The notes beneath the pieces were generated by a model. It worked only from the letters and a program-made list of their open reading frames with translations, was not told where the DNA came from and did not search any database. 41,258 nt of DNA from Bacillus sp. AFS055030 (lineage in GTDB: Bacteria > Bacillota > Bacilli > Bacillales > Bacillaceae_G), in the NCBI RefSeq assembly GCF_002574545.1, contig NZ_NUGT01000033.1, positions 1-41,258 on the forward strand. Reading direction: 5' to 3'. The position numbers were made by a program, and so were the translations under genes. Position 1 is the stretch's first letter. Every line of letters begins with the position of its first letter. Below are positions 8,308 through 16,684 of this stretch, piece by piece.

Positions 8308-8328
8308 AAATCGTAATAAATACGATTT
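8308..8328. promoter_or_regulatory. Zur box
   Basis: A perfect inverted repeat with arms AAATCGTA and TACGATTT around a 5-nt centre, 21 bp in all. It matches the known Bacillus Zur operator except at the centre. It lies 160 bp upstream of the zinc lipoprotein gene. Confidence 0.75.
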
Positions 8329-8396
8329 AATCCTTTGTCATTATAGAACAGTAATTATGAATGTGCAAGAAAAATGCGATTCGAAAGGATTAATAG

Positions 8397-8438
8397 ATAA
8401 AAAAAATATGCATTGATGAAAAGTATTCATCAATACAT
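8397..8438 (-). terminator. Terminator of pssA
   Basis: ATGCATTGATGAA pairs with TTCATCAATACAT with one mismatch, and on the minus strand is followed by a run of T (complement of 8397-8406). It lies just past the pssA stop. Confidence 0.75.
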
Positions 8439-8446
8439 ACTAGTTA

Positions 8447-9181
8447 TTATGATTTTCTTTTTAAACGGAATTTACGTGGTTTTTTATTTTCATTACCTGC
8501 TTGCTTCTTTTTACTTTTGAAAAACTGAAAGAAAATAAAGAAGATGTATAGCGGAATGGCTATATAAATAAAGAATGGCCATTGTTCTTTTTTAGCATGC
8601 CATACAAGATATAATGCGTATCCTAAAAAAACCGTAATAATGGTCGCATATTTAGGGATTGGGATATCTTTAAAACTTGGAATTTTAATTCGACTAACCA
8701 TTAAGAATGCCAATGCTACAAAAACTGTAATAATGACAATTTGCGGTATTCGACTTCCAAATAATGTTAAAAAGGCAACAAGACCACCAGCTGCTGTAAT
8801 CGGTACACCAGTAAAATACTTCAATGATGTCGAAATAGGTGTTACGTTAAATCGTGCTAATCTATACGCACCAAACAGTGGGAATAAACCAGCAATTGCT
8901 AAACCAAAGATTCCTTCGGTTGAAAATTGGGTACAAAATACCAAATAGGAAGGTGCAACTCCAAAAGTAACAATATCAGCTAATGAGTCTAATTCTTTTC
9001 CTAATTGTGATTGGACTCCTAAAACTCTAGCAACTCGACCGTCCATACTATCAAGCATCATTCCTATTAAAATAAGAATTGCTGCATTTCTAAATTCTCC
9101 TTTAGCTGCAAAACCGATCGATAGAAATCCACAATATAAATTCCCTAGAGTAAAAAGGTTTGGGATACTTTTTCTTATCAT
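8447..9181 (-). CDS. pssA: CDP-diacylglycerol-serine O-phosphatidyltransferase
   Basis: This membrane enzyme makes phosphatidylserine from CDP-diacylglycerol and serine, the precursor of phosphatidylethanolamine. The CDP-alcohol phosphotransferase motif DG-x2-AR-x8-G-x3-D-x3-D is complete: Asp47, Gly48, Ala51, Arg52, Gly61, Asp65 and Asp69. About seven hydrophobic segments follow. At 244 residues it is longer than B. subtilis PssA (about 177), with an extra C-terminal helix and a very basic tail (KSKKKQAGNENKKPRKFRLKRK pattern). The start at 9181 follows AGGAAG. No psd gene lies beside it. Confidence 0.92.
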   Translation of the reverse strand: MIRKSIPNLFTLGNLYCGFLSIGFAAKGEFRNAAILILIGMMLDSMDGRVARVLGVQSQLGKELDSLADIVTFGVAPSYLVFCTQFSTEGIFGLAIAGLFPLFGAYRLARFNVTPISTSLKYFTGVPITAAGGLVAFLTLFGSRIPQIVIITVFVALAFLMVSRIKIPSFKDIPIPKYATIITVFLGYALYLVWHAKKEQWPFFIYIAIPLYIFFIFFQFFKSKKKQAGNENKKPRKFRLKRKS

Positions 9182-9489
9182 ACATTCACTTCCTATAATT
9201 GATGGTAAAAAATATATATGTATAAATTCAATAAGATATATTATAACCCAAAATTTAGTAAGAATGGGAACTAATAATAAAGTTCATAAAATGTTTGCGA
9301 AAATCGACAATAAATTACAATAAAAAATATGTGAATAGTAATACAATCATTTTGAACTACACTAAAAATAATAAAAAGTGTGTAAATTGAACTAAGATTT
9401 AAAGGGATTTTTAATAGAAAATAAATTAAATATTAAAAAAATACTTTTTTTTCCGAAAAGTTTGTAGTATATTGAAAAAGTAATAGGTG

Positions 9490-9504
9490 ATTTTTCAGAA
9501 AAAT
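9490..9504. promoter_or_regulatory. CodY-box-like site ahead of the first oppA
   Basis: ATTTTTCAGAAAAAT matches the CodY consensus AATTTTCWGAAAATT at 13 of 15 positions and is a perfect palindrome around its centre. It lies about 48 bp upstream of the gene at 9552. Peptide-uptake genes are classic CodY targets. The rest of the 370-bp gap (9182-9551) is AT-rich; I saw no riboswitch or gene in it. Confidence 0.5.
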
Positions 9505-9551
9505 AAGTAAATTATAAACATGAATAATCACTAATATTTGGAGGTGCTCTA

Positions 9552-11183
9552 ATGAAGCGTAGATTAGCAACAACTGTTTCAAGTTTATTAGTACTAAGTA
9601 CAGTACTAGCGGCTTGTGGCAAAGACACAGAAAAAACAGCAACTAATTCTCAGAAAGAGACGAAGCAAACGTTAAAATTAACTACAACGACTGAGATTCC
9701 TTCTATGGATTCAGCAAAAACTACTGATTCAATGTCATTCGAAGTTTTAAACAATGTAAATGAAGGTTTACTACGTTTAGGTGAAGGTGACGATGTAGTA
9801 GATGGGGTTGCTAAAAAAGATGCGATTGAAATTAGTAAAGATGGACTTACTTATACTTTCCATTTACGTGACACACAATGGTCAAATGGTGAGCCAGTAA
9901 CTGCTAATGATTTTGTTTATGGTTGGCAACGAGCTGTAGATCCAAAAACGGCATCTGAATATTCATTCATTTTATACTATGTGAAAAATGCTGAAGCCAT
10001 TTTCAATGGTAAAATGCCAAAAGATCAATTAGGTGTGAAAGCACTAGATGATAAAACATTACAAGTAACGCTAGAACAACCAACTCCTTATTTCTTACAG
10101 TTAACTACTTTTGGTACATACTTACCTGAAAATCAAAAGTGGGTTGAGTCTAAAGGGGATCAATATGGTTTAGAAGCAAATACTCAATTATACAATGGTC
10201 CATTTACTTTATCTGAATGGAAGCATGAGCAAAGCTTTACATTAAAGAAGAATCCTAAATATTGGGACAAGGATACAGTTAAGTTAGATGAAATTAAATA
10301 CAATGTAGTTAAAGATACTTCTGCTGCAGTTAACTTATATGAAAACGGCGATATTGATAAAGTAATGCTTGATTCTGAATATGTTGATAAATATAAAAAT
10401 GACCCTGAATACAAAACACAATTAGATGCTCGTTTAGTATTCTTCCGTTTCAATGAAAAACTACCACTCTTTAAAAATGCTAAAGTTCGTAAAGCATTTG
10501 ACTTAGCATACGATAAAGAAGCTATTACATCTACGATTTTAAATGATGGGTCTAAACCTGCTTATTGGTTAGTACCTTCTGAATGGGTAAAAGGGCCAGA
10601 TTCAAAAGACTTCCGTGATCATAATGGTGACTTTAACAAATATAATGTCGAAGAAGCTAAAAAATTATGGTCAGAAGCTAAAAAAGAACTTGGTAAAGAT
10701 AAATTTGAGTTAAAAATGCTTTCTTATGATGATACAACTCGTAAAAAAGCTGCTGAATATGTGGCTGGTGAGCTTGAGAAGAACTTACCTGGTTTGAAAA
10801 TTACTGTAGCTCCACAACCGTTTGAAATTAAACTTGATAACGAGAAAAAATTAGATTACGACTTCTCATTCTCTGGTTGGGGTCCAGACTATCCAGATCC
10901 AATGACATTTATTGATATGTTCTTATCTAACAGCGCATTCAATGAAATGGCATACAACAATCCAAAATATGATGAGCTTGTAAATGCTGCTAAAAAAGAA
11001 GCAGATCCACAAAAACGTTGGGAAAATATGGTACAAGCTGAAAAAGTAATTATGGATGAAGCTGGTATTTCTCCTATTTACCAACGCGGTCGTGCATATT
11101 TACAAAAAGATTCAGTTAAAGGTATTATTGCGCACAAATTTGGTGGAGATTTCTCTTACAAGTGGGCTTCTAACAAAAAATAA
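9552..11183 (+). CDS. oppA: Oligopeptide-binding lipoprotein, OppA family (copy 1)
   Basis: A 543-residue SBP_bac_5 family protein. The signal peptide ends in the lipobox LAAC (Cys22). Conserved family segments include YTFHLRDTQWSNGEPVTA, a stretch around FVYGWQRAVDP, YNGPFTLSEWKHEQ and FSGWGPDYPDPMTF. It would capture extracellular peptides for an Opp-type ABC importer. The start follows GGAGGTGC. No oppBCDF genes are beside it, and a second copy follows at 11953. A CodY-like box precedes it and a UUCG-loop terminator ends it. Peptide specificity is unknown. Confidence 0.92.
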   Translation: MKRRLATTVSSLLVLSTVLAACGKDTEKTATNSQKETKQTLKLTTTTEIPSMDSAKTTDSMSFEVLNNVNEGLLRLGEGDDVVDGVAKKDAIEISKDGLTYTFHLRDTQWSNGEPVTANDFVYGWQRAVDPKTASEYSFILYYVKNAEAIFNGKMPKDQLGVKALDDKTLQVTLEQPTPYFLQLTTFGTYLPENQKWVESKGDQYGLEANTQLYNGPFTLSEWKHEQSFTLKKNPKYWDKDTVKLDEIKYNVVKDTSAAVNLYENGDIDKVMLDSEYVDKYKNDPEYKTQLDARLVFFRFNEKLPLFKNAKVRKAFDLAYDKEAITSTILNDGSKPAYWLVPSEWVKGPDSKDFRDHNGDFNKYNVEEAKKLWSEAKKELGKDKFELKMLSYDDTTRKKAAEYVAGELEKNLPGLKITVAPQPFEIKLDNEKKLDYDFSFSGWGPDYPDPMTFIDMFLSNSAFNEMAYNNPKYDELVNAAKKEADPQKRWENMVQAEKVIMDEAGISPIYQRGRAYLQKDSVKGIIAHKFGGDFSYKWASNKK

Positions 11184-11192
11184 TAAGATCTA

Positions 11193-11226
11193 AAAAAAGA
11201 GAAAGGTTCGCCCTTCTCTTTTTTTA
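11193..11226 (+). terminator. Terminator after oppA copy 1
   Basis: GAGAAAGG-TTCG-CCCTTCTC, with one mismatch and a UUCG tetraloop, followed by seven T. Confidence 0.8.
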
Positions 11227-11394
11227 GAGTGTCGAAATAGATTGTGGTCAATATCGAAAACTAGAACACTATATGAATTTAAAGGAAAAATAGTATTTTT
11301 ATTATTTTTTTGTCATCTTATTGTTAAAACAGAGGTATTGGTTGGAATTTAAAAGTTTTAACTAACTGTCAAAAATCAAATATCATCTTTTTTA

Positions 11395-11510
11395 CAATTC
11401 GTTCTATTGAGTATTCGAATGTTTTTAAAATTATTATTTTTTATAATCGCCCCATAGAAAGCAAGCAACCTGTAGTGGAAATCTGAGACATAACTTTCGT
11501 ATCAAGGATT
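11395..11510 (+). repeat. Internally deleted copy of the 27.2-kb repeat
   Basis: Both outer parts match the reverse complement of 27190-27403: TATTGAGTATTCGAATG with the AT-rich stretch after it, then CGCCCCATAGAAAGCAAGC, ACCTGTAGTGGAAATC and GAGACATAACTT. About 100 bp of the GC-rich centre present in the other copy is missing. The 769-bp gap it lies in (11184-11952) also holds a weak hairpin with a T-run (11525-11550). Otherwise it is AT-rich with no gene that I can support. Confidence 0.75.
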
Positions 11511-11828
11511 AGAGATTCCAATAAAAAAAGGAACACCTTTCTATTTTTTAGGACGTATTATGTTAAAACAAAATGGGTGAATGTTAAAAGGTACCTAGAT
11601 CATTACTTTTTAACTGGATAATATTTTTTTAACAACATGAAAAGAAAAATTCTAAAAAAGTATACATATTTGTCCAACATGAATCATTTATTGAAATTGG
11701 GGCATTTATTAGTAGTTTTGATTTAATATGCAAAAAAAAGAGTGCAAAATGTATCTTTAGATTACAAGAAAGTAAAGATTTATTTAAATTTATTAATTTT
11801 TTTGAAAAAAATGTCGATTTTTTGTTGA

Positions 11829-11843
11829 TATTTTCTAAAAAGT
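11829..11843. promoter_or_regulatory. Weak CodY-box-like site ahead of the second oppA
   Basis: TATTTTCTAAAAAGT matches the CodY consensus at 12 of 15 positions. In DNA this AT-rich such matches occur by chance, so the call rests mainly on the neighbouring gene. Confidence 0.25.
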
Positions 11844-11952
11844 ATGTAAAATTAAAAGTAGTTAAAGGTTATTAACTATTCGGACAATGGAAATTGTTTG
11901 AATATTTTAATAGTTTTTAAGTCTAATTGTTTAATTTTGGGGAGGCAATCTA

Positions 11953-13587
11953 ATGAAAAAGAAGGTATCGTATTTTCTATCTTTATCTGTTGCTGTGAGC
12001 ATGCTTTTAACTGCATGTAACTCAGACAAATCAAATGAAGGTAAAAAAGAAACAGCAAAAGCAAAACCACAAGTATTGAACTTACTAGGCGGAGCTGAAC
12101 TACCAGGTTTAGATTCTAGTACTACTACAGATGCTGAATCTTTCAACGTTTTAGGTAACATCATGGAAGGCTTAAACGTGTTAGGGAAAGATGATGCAGT
12201 ACAACCTGGTATCGCAGAATCTTTTGATAAATCAGAAGATGGTTTAACTTATACATTCCACTTACGTGATGCTAAATGGTCAAATGGTGACCCTGTAACT
12301 GCTGGAGACTTCGTTTACGCTTGGAAACGTGCAGCAGATCCTAAAAATGCTTCTGAGTATGCGTTCATGATGAATGTATTACAAAATGGTGAAGAAGTAA
12401 CTACTGGTAAAAAACCAGTTGATCAATTAGGTGTTAAAGCAGTTGATGATAAAACTTTAGAAGTTAAATTAGCAAAAGCTATTCCATATTTTGATTCTTT
12501 AGTTACATTCCCAACATTCTTACCTTTAAATCAAAAGTATGTTGAATCTCAAGGTAAAGAATACGCTTTAGAAGCTGACAAGTTAATCTTCAATGGTCCA
12601 TTTGAATTATCAGAGTGGAAACATGATGAGAGCTACAAGTTAGTTAAAAACCCTGATTACTATGATGCTAAAAACGTAGGCCTAAAAGAAATCAACTTTA
12701 AAATTGTAAAAGATCCACAAACAGGTGTTAACTTATATGAAGCAGGTGAAGTTGACCGTGCAGGTTTAACTGCAGAGTTTGTTGACAAATATAAATCTAG
12801 CCCTGACTACGGAACAACTAAAGAGCCAACAGTATTCTTCTTACGTGTAAACGAGTCGAAAAATCCAGCTCTTAAAAATGTTAACATCCGTAAAGCTTTA
12901 AATGCAGCATTTGACCGTGAAGCAATCACAGGCGTAATCTTAAATAACGGTTCAGTACCATTATACGGTTTAGCTCCAAGTAACTTCTTAGATGCTAACG
13001 GTAAAGACTTCCGTGATGCTTCTGGACAACTTGTAAAATACGATCCAGCTAATGCTAAAACATTATGGGAACAAGGATTAAAAGAAATCGGTAAGAAAGA
13101 TGTTTCAATCGAATTATTAGGTTCTGATACTGAAACGAACAAAAAAATCAGTGAGTACTTACAAGGTGAATTCACTAAAAACTTACCAGGTTTAAAAATT
13201 AACATTAAATCAGTTCCATTTGCACAACAATTAGACTTAAACTCTAAGAAAGATTATGACATCTCATTCGGCGGATGGGGTCCAGACTACAAAGACCCAA
13301 TGACATTCTTCGATATGTGGACTACTCAAAGCCCATTCAACCAAATGGGATTCTCTAACAAAGAGTATGATAAGTTAATTGCACAAGCTGGTGGAGAGTT
13401 CTTATTAGACCCAGCTAAGCGTTCTGATGCATTCTTACAAGCTGAGAAAATCTTAGTAGAAGACAATGCAGCAATTCTTCCAATTTACCAACGTGCGATT
13501 GCATACGTTATGAAGCCAAAAGTAACTGGATTAATTGAGCATTCATTTGGATCAGATTACACTTACAAAAACGTTGTAATTAAATAA
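11953..13587 (+). CDS. oppA: Oligopeptide-binding lipoprotein, OppA family (copy 2)
   Basis: A 544-residue SBP_bac_5 protein clearly paralogous to the gene at 9552. They share YTFHLRDAKWSNGDPVTA, FNGPFELSEWKHDES and GGWGPDYKDPMTFFDMW. The lipobox is LTAC (Cys22). The start follows GGGGAGGCAATCTA. The two copies differ throughout, so the duplication is old. Codon use here is notably biased toward a few codons (TTA, AAC, GGT, CCA), suggesting high expression. It has its own terminator and a long AT-rich upstream region, so it is probably transcribed separately from copy 1. Confidence 0.92.
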   Translation: MKKKVSYFLSLSVAVSMLLTACNSDKSNEGKKETAKAKPQVLNLLGGAELPGLDSSTTTDAESFNVLGNIMEGLNVLGKDDAVQPGIAESFDKSEDGLTYTFHLRDAKWSNGDPVTAGDFVYAWKRAADPKNASEYAFMMNVLQNGEEVTTGKKPVDQLGVKAVDDKTLEVKLAKAIPYFDSLVTFPTFLPLNQKYVESQGKEYALEADKLIFNGPFELSEWKHDESYKLVKNPDYYDAKNVGLKEINFKIVKDPQTGVNLYEAGEVDRAGLTAEFVDKYKSSPDYGTTKEPTVFFLRVNESKNPALKNVNIRKALNAAFDREAITGVILNNGSVPLYGLAPSNFLDANGKDFRDASGQLVKYDPANAKTLWEQGLKEIGKKDVSIELLGSDTETNKKISEYLQGEFTKNLPGLKINIKSVPFAQQLDLNSKKDYDISFGGWGPDYKDPMTFFDMWTTQSPFNQMGFSNKEYDKLIAQAGGEFLLDPAKRSDAFLQAEKILVEDNAAILPIYQRAIAYVMKPKVTGLIEHSFGSDYTYKNVVIK

Positions 13588-13599
13588 TTAAGAAATGAT

Positions 13600-13647
13600 A
13601 AAAGGCTGTTCTAATGTCAGGTCACTGACTTGGACAGCCTTTTTTTA
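13600..13647 (+). terminator. Terminator after oppA copy 2
   Basis: AAAGGCTGTTC pairs with GGACAGCCTTT and is followed by a T-run. The loop contains a smaller inverted repeat, GTCAG/CTGAC. Confidence 0.85.
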
Positions 13648-13751
13648 TATGAAATAATACGAACACTTAAGTATTTCTTTATTTTGACATATTTTATCTT
13701 CCTATGTATTATCATTGTAGTACAAGTTGTTTTCGAAAAGGGGGGATCCTA

Positions 13752-14348
13752 TTGACAAATATTATACATAATATATTAGAATTTTTTGCATCATTAGGAT
13801 ATTTAGGAGTAGCATTAGGATTAATGATCGAAGTTATTCCGAGTGAGATTGTGTTAGCATATGCTGGTTATCTTGTAGCCGGTGGGCATATAAATTTTGT
13901 AGGTGCTGTAGTGGCAGGAGTGATCGGTGGAACGATTGCACAATTATTTTTATATTGGTTAGGTTATTATGGTGGACGTCCAATCATTGAAAAGTATGGA
14001 AAATATATTCTAATCAATAAGCATCACCTTGATTTAGCAGAAAAATGGTTCTCAAAATATGGTGTAGGCGTAGTGTTTACAGCTCGCTTTATTCCAGTTG
14101 TTAGACATGCCATTTCCATTCCGGCGGGATTAGCAAAGATGCCAATTGGTAAATTTACACTTTATACAATTCTTGCAATTATTCCTTGGTCGATCCTATT
14201 TATTAAAATAGGTGAGAAGTTAGGCAAAAACTGGGAAACTGCAAAAGAAGTTTTAGCTCCATACACCCCAATGCTAATCATTATAGCCATCGCTTTATTT
14301 GTTGTATATTTTTTAATAAAAAAATTAGTTGCAAAAGGTAGAAAATAA
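13752..14348 (+). CDS. DedA-family membrane protein
   Basis: A 198-residue DedA/SNARE-associated protein. It has an N-terminal re-entrant segment with the conserved acidic pattern GLMIEVIPSEIVLAYAG, the basic segment FTARFIPVVRHAISIPAG, a C-terminal helix pair and the short basic tail KKLVAKGRK. Family members flip lipids (undecaprenyl phosphate or phospholipids) and affect envelope integrity. The start is a TTG at 13752, supported by GGGGGG 6-7 nt upstream; the frame continues upstream without a signal. Which lipid it handles cannot be told from sequence. Confidence 0.88.
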   Translation: MTNIIHNILEFFASLGYLGVALGLMIEVIPSEIVLAYAGYLVAGGHINFVGAVVAGVIGGTIAQLFLYWLGYYGGRPIIEKYGKYILINKHHLDLAEKWFSKYGVGVVFTARFIPVVRHAISIPAGLAKMPIGKFTLYTILAIIPWSILFIKIGEKLGKNWETAKEVLAPYTPMLIIIAIALFVVYFLIKKLVAKGRK

Positions 14349-14417
14349 AATTAATATGATTTTTTTTGCGTTATATTACATATAATATGATAAATTTCAA
14401 TTGGAAGGATGAATTTT

Positions 14418-14603
14418 ATGTATTCTATGTCGTATGATGCATTAAAATCTAATCTATCAAATACGCTTTCAAATGTTCAAAATCAATTGAATACCGAAGA
14501 TTATTCATTACATACAAAAGAACAATTACAAAGTCAGTTAGAAGTTTATCAGTACATTGATGAATTAAGCGATATGCATTATTTCTATAAAAGCGGGTAT
14601 TAA
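14418..14603 (+). CDS. Hypothetical small helical protein, 61 aa
   Basis: A Gln/Asn/Ser-rich protein with heptad-like leucines (ALKSNLSNTLSNVQNQL, EQLQSQLEVYQYIDEL), probably a short coiled coil. I do not recognise it. The ATG at 14418 is used because GGAAGG lies 7-8 nt upstream; the ATG at 14409 overlaps that site. It has its own terminator right after the stop codon and no signal peptide. Confidence 0.7.
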   Translation: MYSMSYDALKSNLSNTLSNVQNQLNTEDYSLHTKEQLQSQLEVYQYIDELSDMHYFYKSGY

Positions 14604-14604
14604 A

Positions 14605-14634
14605 AAATAGGTCACTATAAGTGGCCTTTTTCTT
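14605..14634 (+). terminator. Terminator
   Basis: AGGTCACT pairs with AGTGGCCT with one G-T pair, followed by TTTTTCTTT. Confidence 0.75.
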
Positions 14635-14779
14635 TATTTATGAATAGTATAAATGCTTACTAAAATAGCGTTTTATTATTAGAAATTGCACATTCTTTTT
14701 AATAAAGGTTGAAACATATATGAATGTTTCGTATGCTATTATAGTGTAGTTTTTGTTTTAGAATTAGAGGTGAATTAAG

Positions 14780-15721
14780 ATGCTAAATTTTTATCTTTCA
14801 GATGCACAAGGGAAACTAAATCAAGTCGATGCTATTGAGAAAGGTTGTTGGATTAATGCGATTAATCCTACAGAACAAGAAATTCAATATTTAGTTCAAA
14901 AATTAGACTTGGATTTAGATTTTATTAAAGACCCACTTGATGATGAAGAACGATCAAGGATAGAGGTTGAAGGGGAACACACTCTAATTATTGTTGATAT
15001 TCCAATTGTTGCTCATGATGATAATGGGCATACAATTTTTGATACAATACCAATCGGGATGATTATTTCATCCAGTACTTTTGTTACGATCTGTTTAAGT
15101 GAAAATCCAATCTTTGAACGATTTATTTATCAAAAAGTAAAAGGATTTTTTACGTTTAAAAAGACTAGATTTGCACTTCAACTATTGCATACGACATCAT
15201 CATATTATTTACGATATCTTAAACAAATTAATCGAAAAACAAATGAAATTGAAGTTGAATTACATCAATCTACAAGAAATCAAGAGTTATTTACAATGCT
15301 GAATCTTGAAAAAAGTCTTGTTTATTTTACAACTTCACTTAAATCGAATAAAATCGTCATGCAAAAAATTCTCAAAGGGAATATTTTAAAAATGTATGAA
15401 GATGATGAAGATTTATTAGAAGATGTCATTATCGAAAATAAACAAGCAATTGAGATGGCAGAAGTTTATAGCAATATCTTAAGTGGAATGATGAATACAT
15501 TTGCTTCAGTTATCTCAAATAACTTAAATATTGTCATGAAATTTTTAACTTCTATTACAATTATTTTATCAATCCCAACAATGGTTTCAAGTTTTTATGG
15601 GATGAACGTTGATAAAATACCATTAGCAAATATACCACATGCCTTTCCAATCGTAATTGGTATATCTGCAATTTTATCAACAACAATTGCTCTAATATTT
15701 TGGAAAAAAAGGTACTTTTAA
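14780..15721 (+). CDS. corA: Magnesium/cobalt transporter CorA
   Basis: A 313-residue metal-ion transporter (MIT superfamily). A long acidic cytosolic N-terminal domain leads into two C-terminal membrane helices. The signature GMNV is present in SSFYGMNVDKIP just after the first helix, and the protein ends with the basic tail WKKRYF. CorA forms a pentameric Mg2+ channel. The start follows AGAGGTGAATTAAG, and an extended -10 (TGCTATTAT, 14734-14742) lies upstream. No M-box riboswitch fits in the 150-bp gap ahead of it. A strong terminator follows. Confidence 0.92.
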   Translation: MLNFYLSDAQGKLNQVDAIEKGCWINAINPTEQEIQYLVQKLDLDLDFIKDPLDDEERSRIEVEGEHTLIIVDIPIVAHDDNGHTIFDTIPIGMIISSSTFVTICLSENPIFERFIYQKVKGFFTFKKTRFALQLLHTTSSYYLRYLKQINRKTNEIEVELHQSTRNQELFTMLNLEKSLVYFTTSLKSNKIVMQKILKGNILKMYEDDEDLLEDVIIENKQAIEMAEVYSNILSGMMNTFASVISNNLNIVMKFLTSITIILSIPTMVSSFYGMNVDKIPLANIPHAFPIVIGISAILSTTIALIFWKKRYF

Positions 15722-15769
15722 CTCACAAAGCCGCCGGTCATTCGGAGGTTTTGTGAGTTTTCATTTTTA
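15721..15769 (+). terminator. Terminator after corA
   Basis: ACTCACAAA pairs with TTTGTGAGT, with GCCGCC/GGAGGT partly pairing above it, followed by TTTTCATTTTT. Confidence 0.8.
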
Positions 15770-15790
15770 AAAGTACATGGGAGAGAAATT

Positions 15791-16672
15791 ATGGGAACAA
15801 ATTTTTATCATTCGTTTTTACAAATGAATACGATTTTTATTTCAATTGTAGTAGAGGCATTGCCATTTATTTTAATTGGTGTTTTCATTTCGGGGATTAT
15901 TCAAATATTTATTACTGAAGAAATGTTATATAAATTAATACCAAAGAATAGATTTAAAGCAGTATTGGTTGCTATTTTATTGGGATTCATTTTCCCAGGA
16001 TGTGAGTGCGGAATTGTACCAATTGTAAGTAGGTTGATAAAAAAAGGTGTACCACACTATGTAGCGGTCGCGTTCATGCTAACAGGGCCAATCATTAACC
16101 CAATTGTACTGTTTGCAACATTTATTGCATTCGGTAATAATATTGAAATGGTTATTTATCGTGCTGGAGCTGCTATGATAATTGCTTATATTATTGGTAT
16201 CGTATTATCCTATTTAAAAATTGAGAATCCATTAAAACACGATTTAGTTACAATTCCAGTTGATCATTCAATACCTACTAGGAAAAAATTATGGAGTGTT
16301 TGTGTACATGCTATAGAAGAATTTTTCTCTATGGGTAAATTTTTAATTTTAGGTGCATTCATTGCAGCATTCGTACAAACATTTATTCCAACTTCGATGT
16401 TAATGCATATTGGTAATGGACAAGTTACTAGTATTCTAGTAATGATGGCATTAGCCTTTATTTTATCTCTTTGTTCTGAGGCTGATGCATTCGTAGCATC
16501 TTCATTTCAAAGTACGTTTTCTTTAAACTCTATTGTTGCGTTTATGGTTATTGGTCCAATGATCGATATAAAAAATACATTAATGTTATTCCAACATTTC
16601 AAAAGTAGATATGTGTTCATTATTATTGGTTTAGTAATTGTATTAACGTTTTTCACAACATTATTCATTTAA
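15791..16672 (+). CDS. YcgR-type permease (UPF0718)
   Basis: A 293-residue integral membrane protein with about eight hydrophobic helices. Conserved family features are PGCECGIVP (Cys71, Cys73), AFMLTGPIINPIV and the C-terminal LCSEADAF, an intramembrane set of Cys and acidic residues that could coordinate metal. This matches the Bacillus YcgR family. The gene is followed 12 bp later by its usual partner, the YcgQ-type gene. The start follows GGGAGAGAAATT. The substrate is unproven; metal traffic is inferred from the partner's His-rich loop. Confidence 0.85.
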   Translation: MGTNFYHSFLQMNTIFISIVVEALPFILIGVFISGIIQIFITEEMLYKLIPKNRFKAVLVAILLGFIFPGCECGIVPIVSRLIKKGVPHYVAVAFMLTGPIINPIVLFATFIAFGNNIEMVIYRAGAAMIIAYIIGIVLSYLKIENPLKHDLVTIPVDHSIPTRKKLWSVCVHAIEEFFSMGKFLILGAFIAAFVQTFIPTSMLMHIGNGQVTSILVMMALAFILSLCSEADAFVASSFQSTFSLNSIVAFMVIGPMIDIKNTLMLFQHFKSRYVFIIIGLVIVLTFFTTLFI

Positions 16673-16684
16673 GGGAGAATCAAT

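Noticed and set aside
9182-9551. T-box or amino-acid riboswitch ahead of oppA
   Set aside because: No T-box sequence, no antiterminator/terminator pair and no conserved riboswitch core could be found. Only a CodY-like box is supported.
14635-14779. M-box magnesium riboswitch ahead of corA
   Set aside because: The gap is too short and lacks the conserved core and a terminator hairpin.
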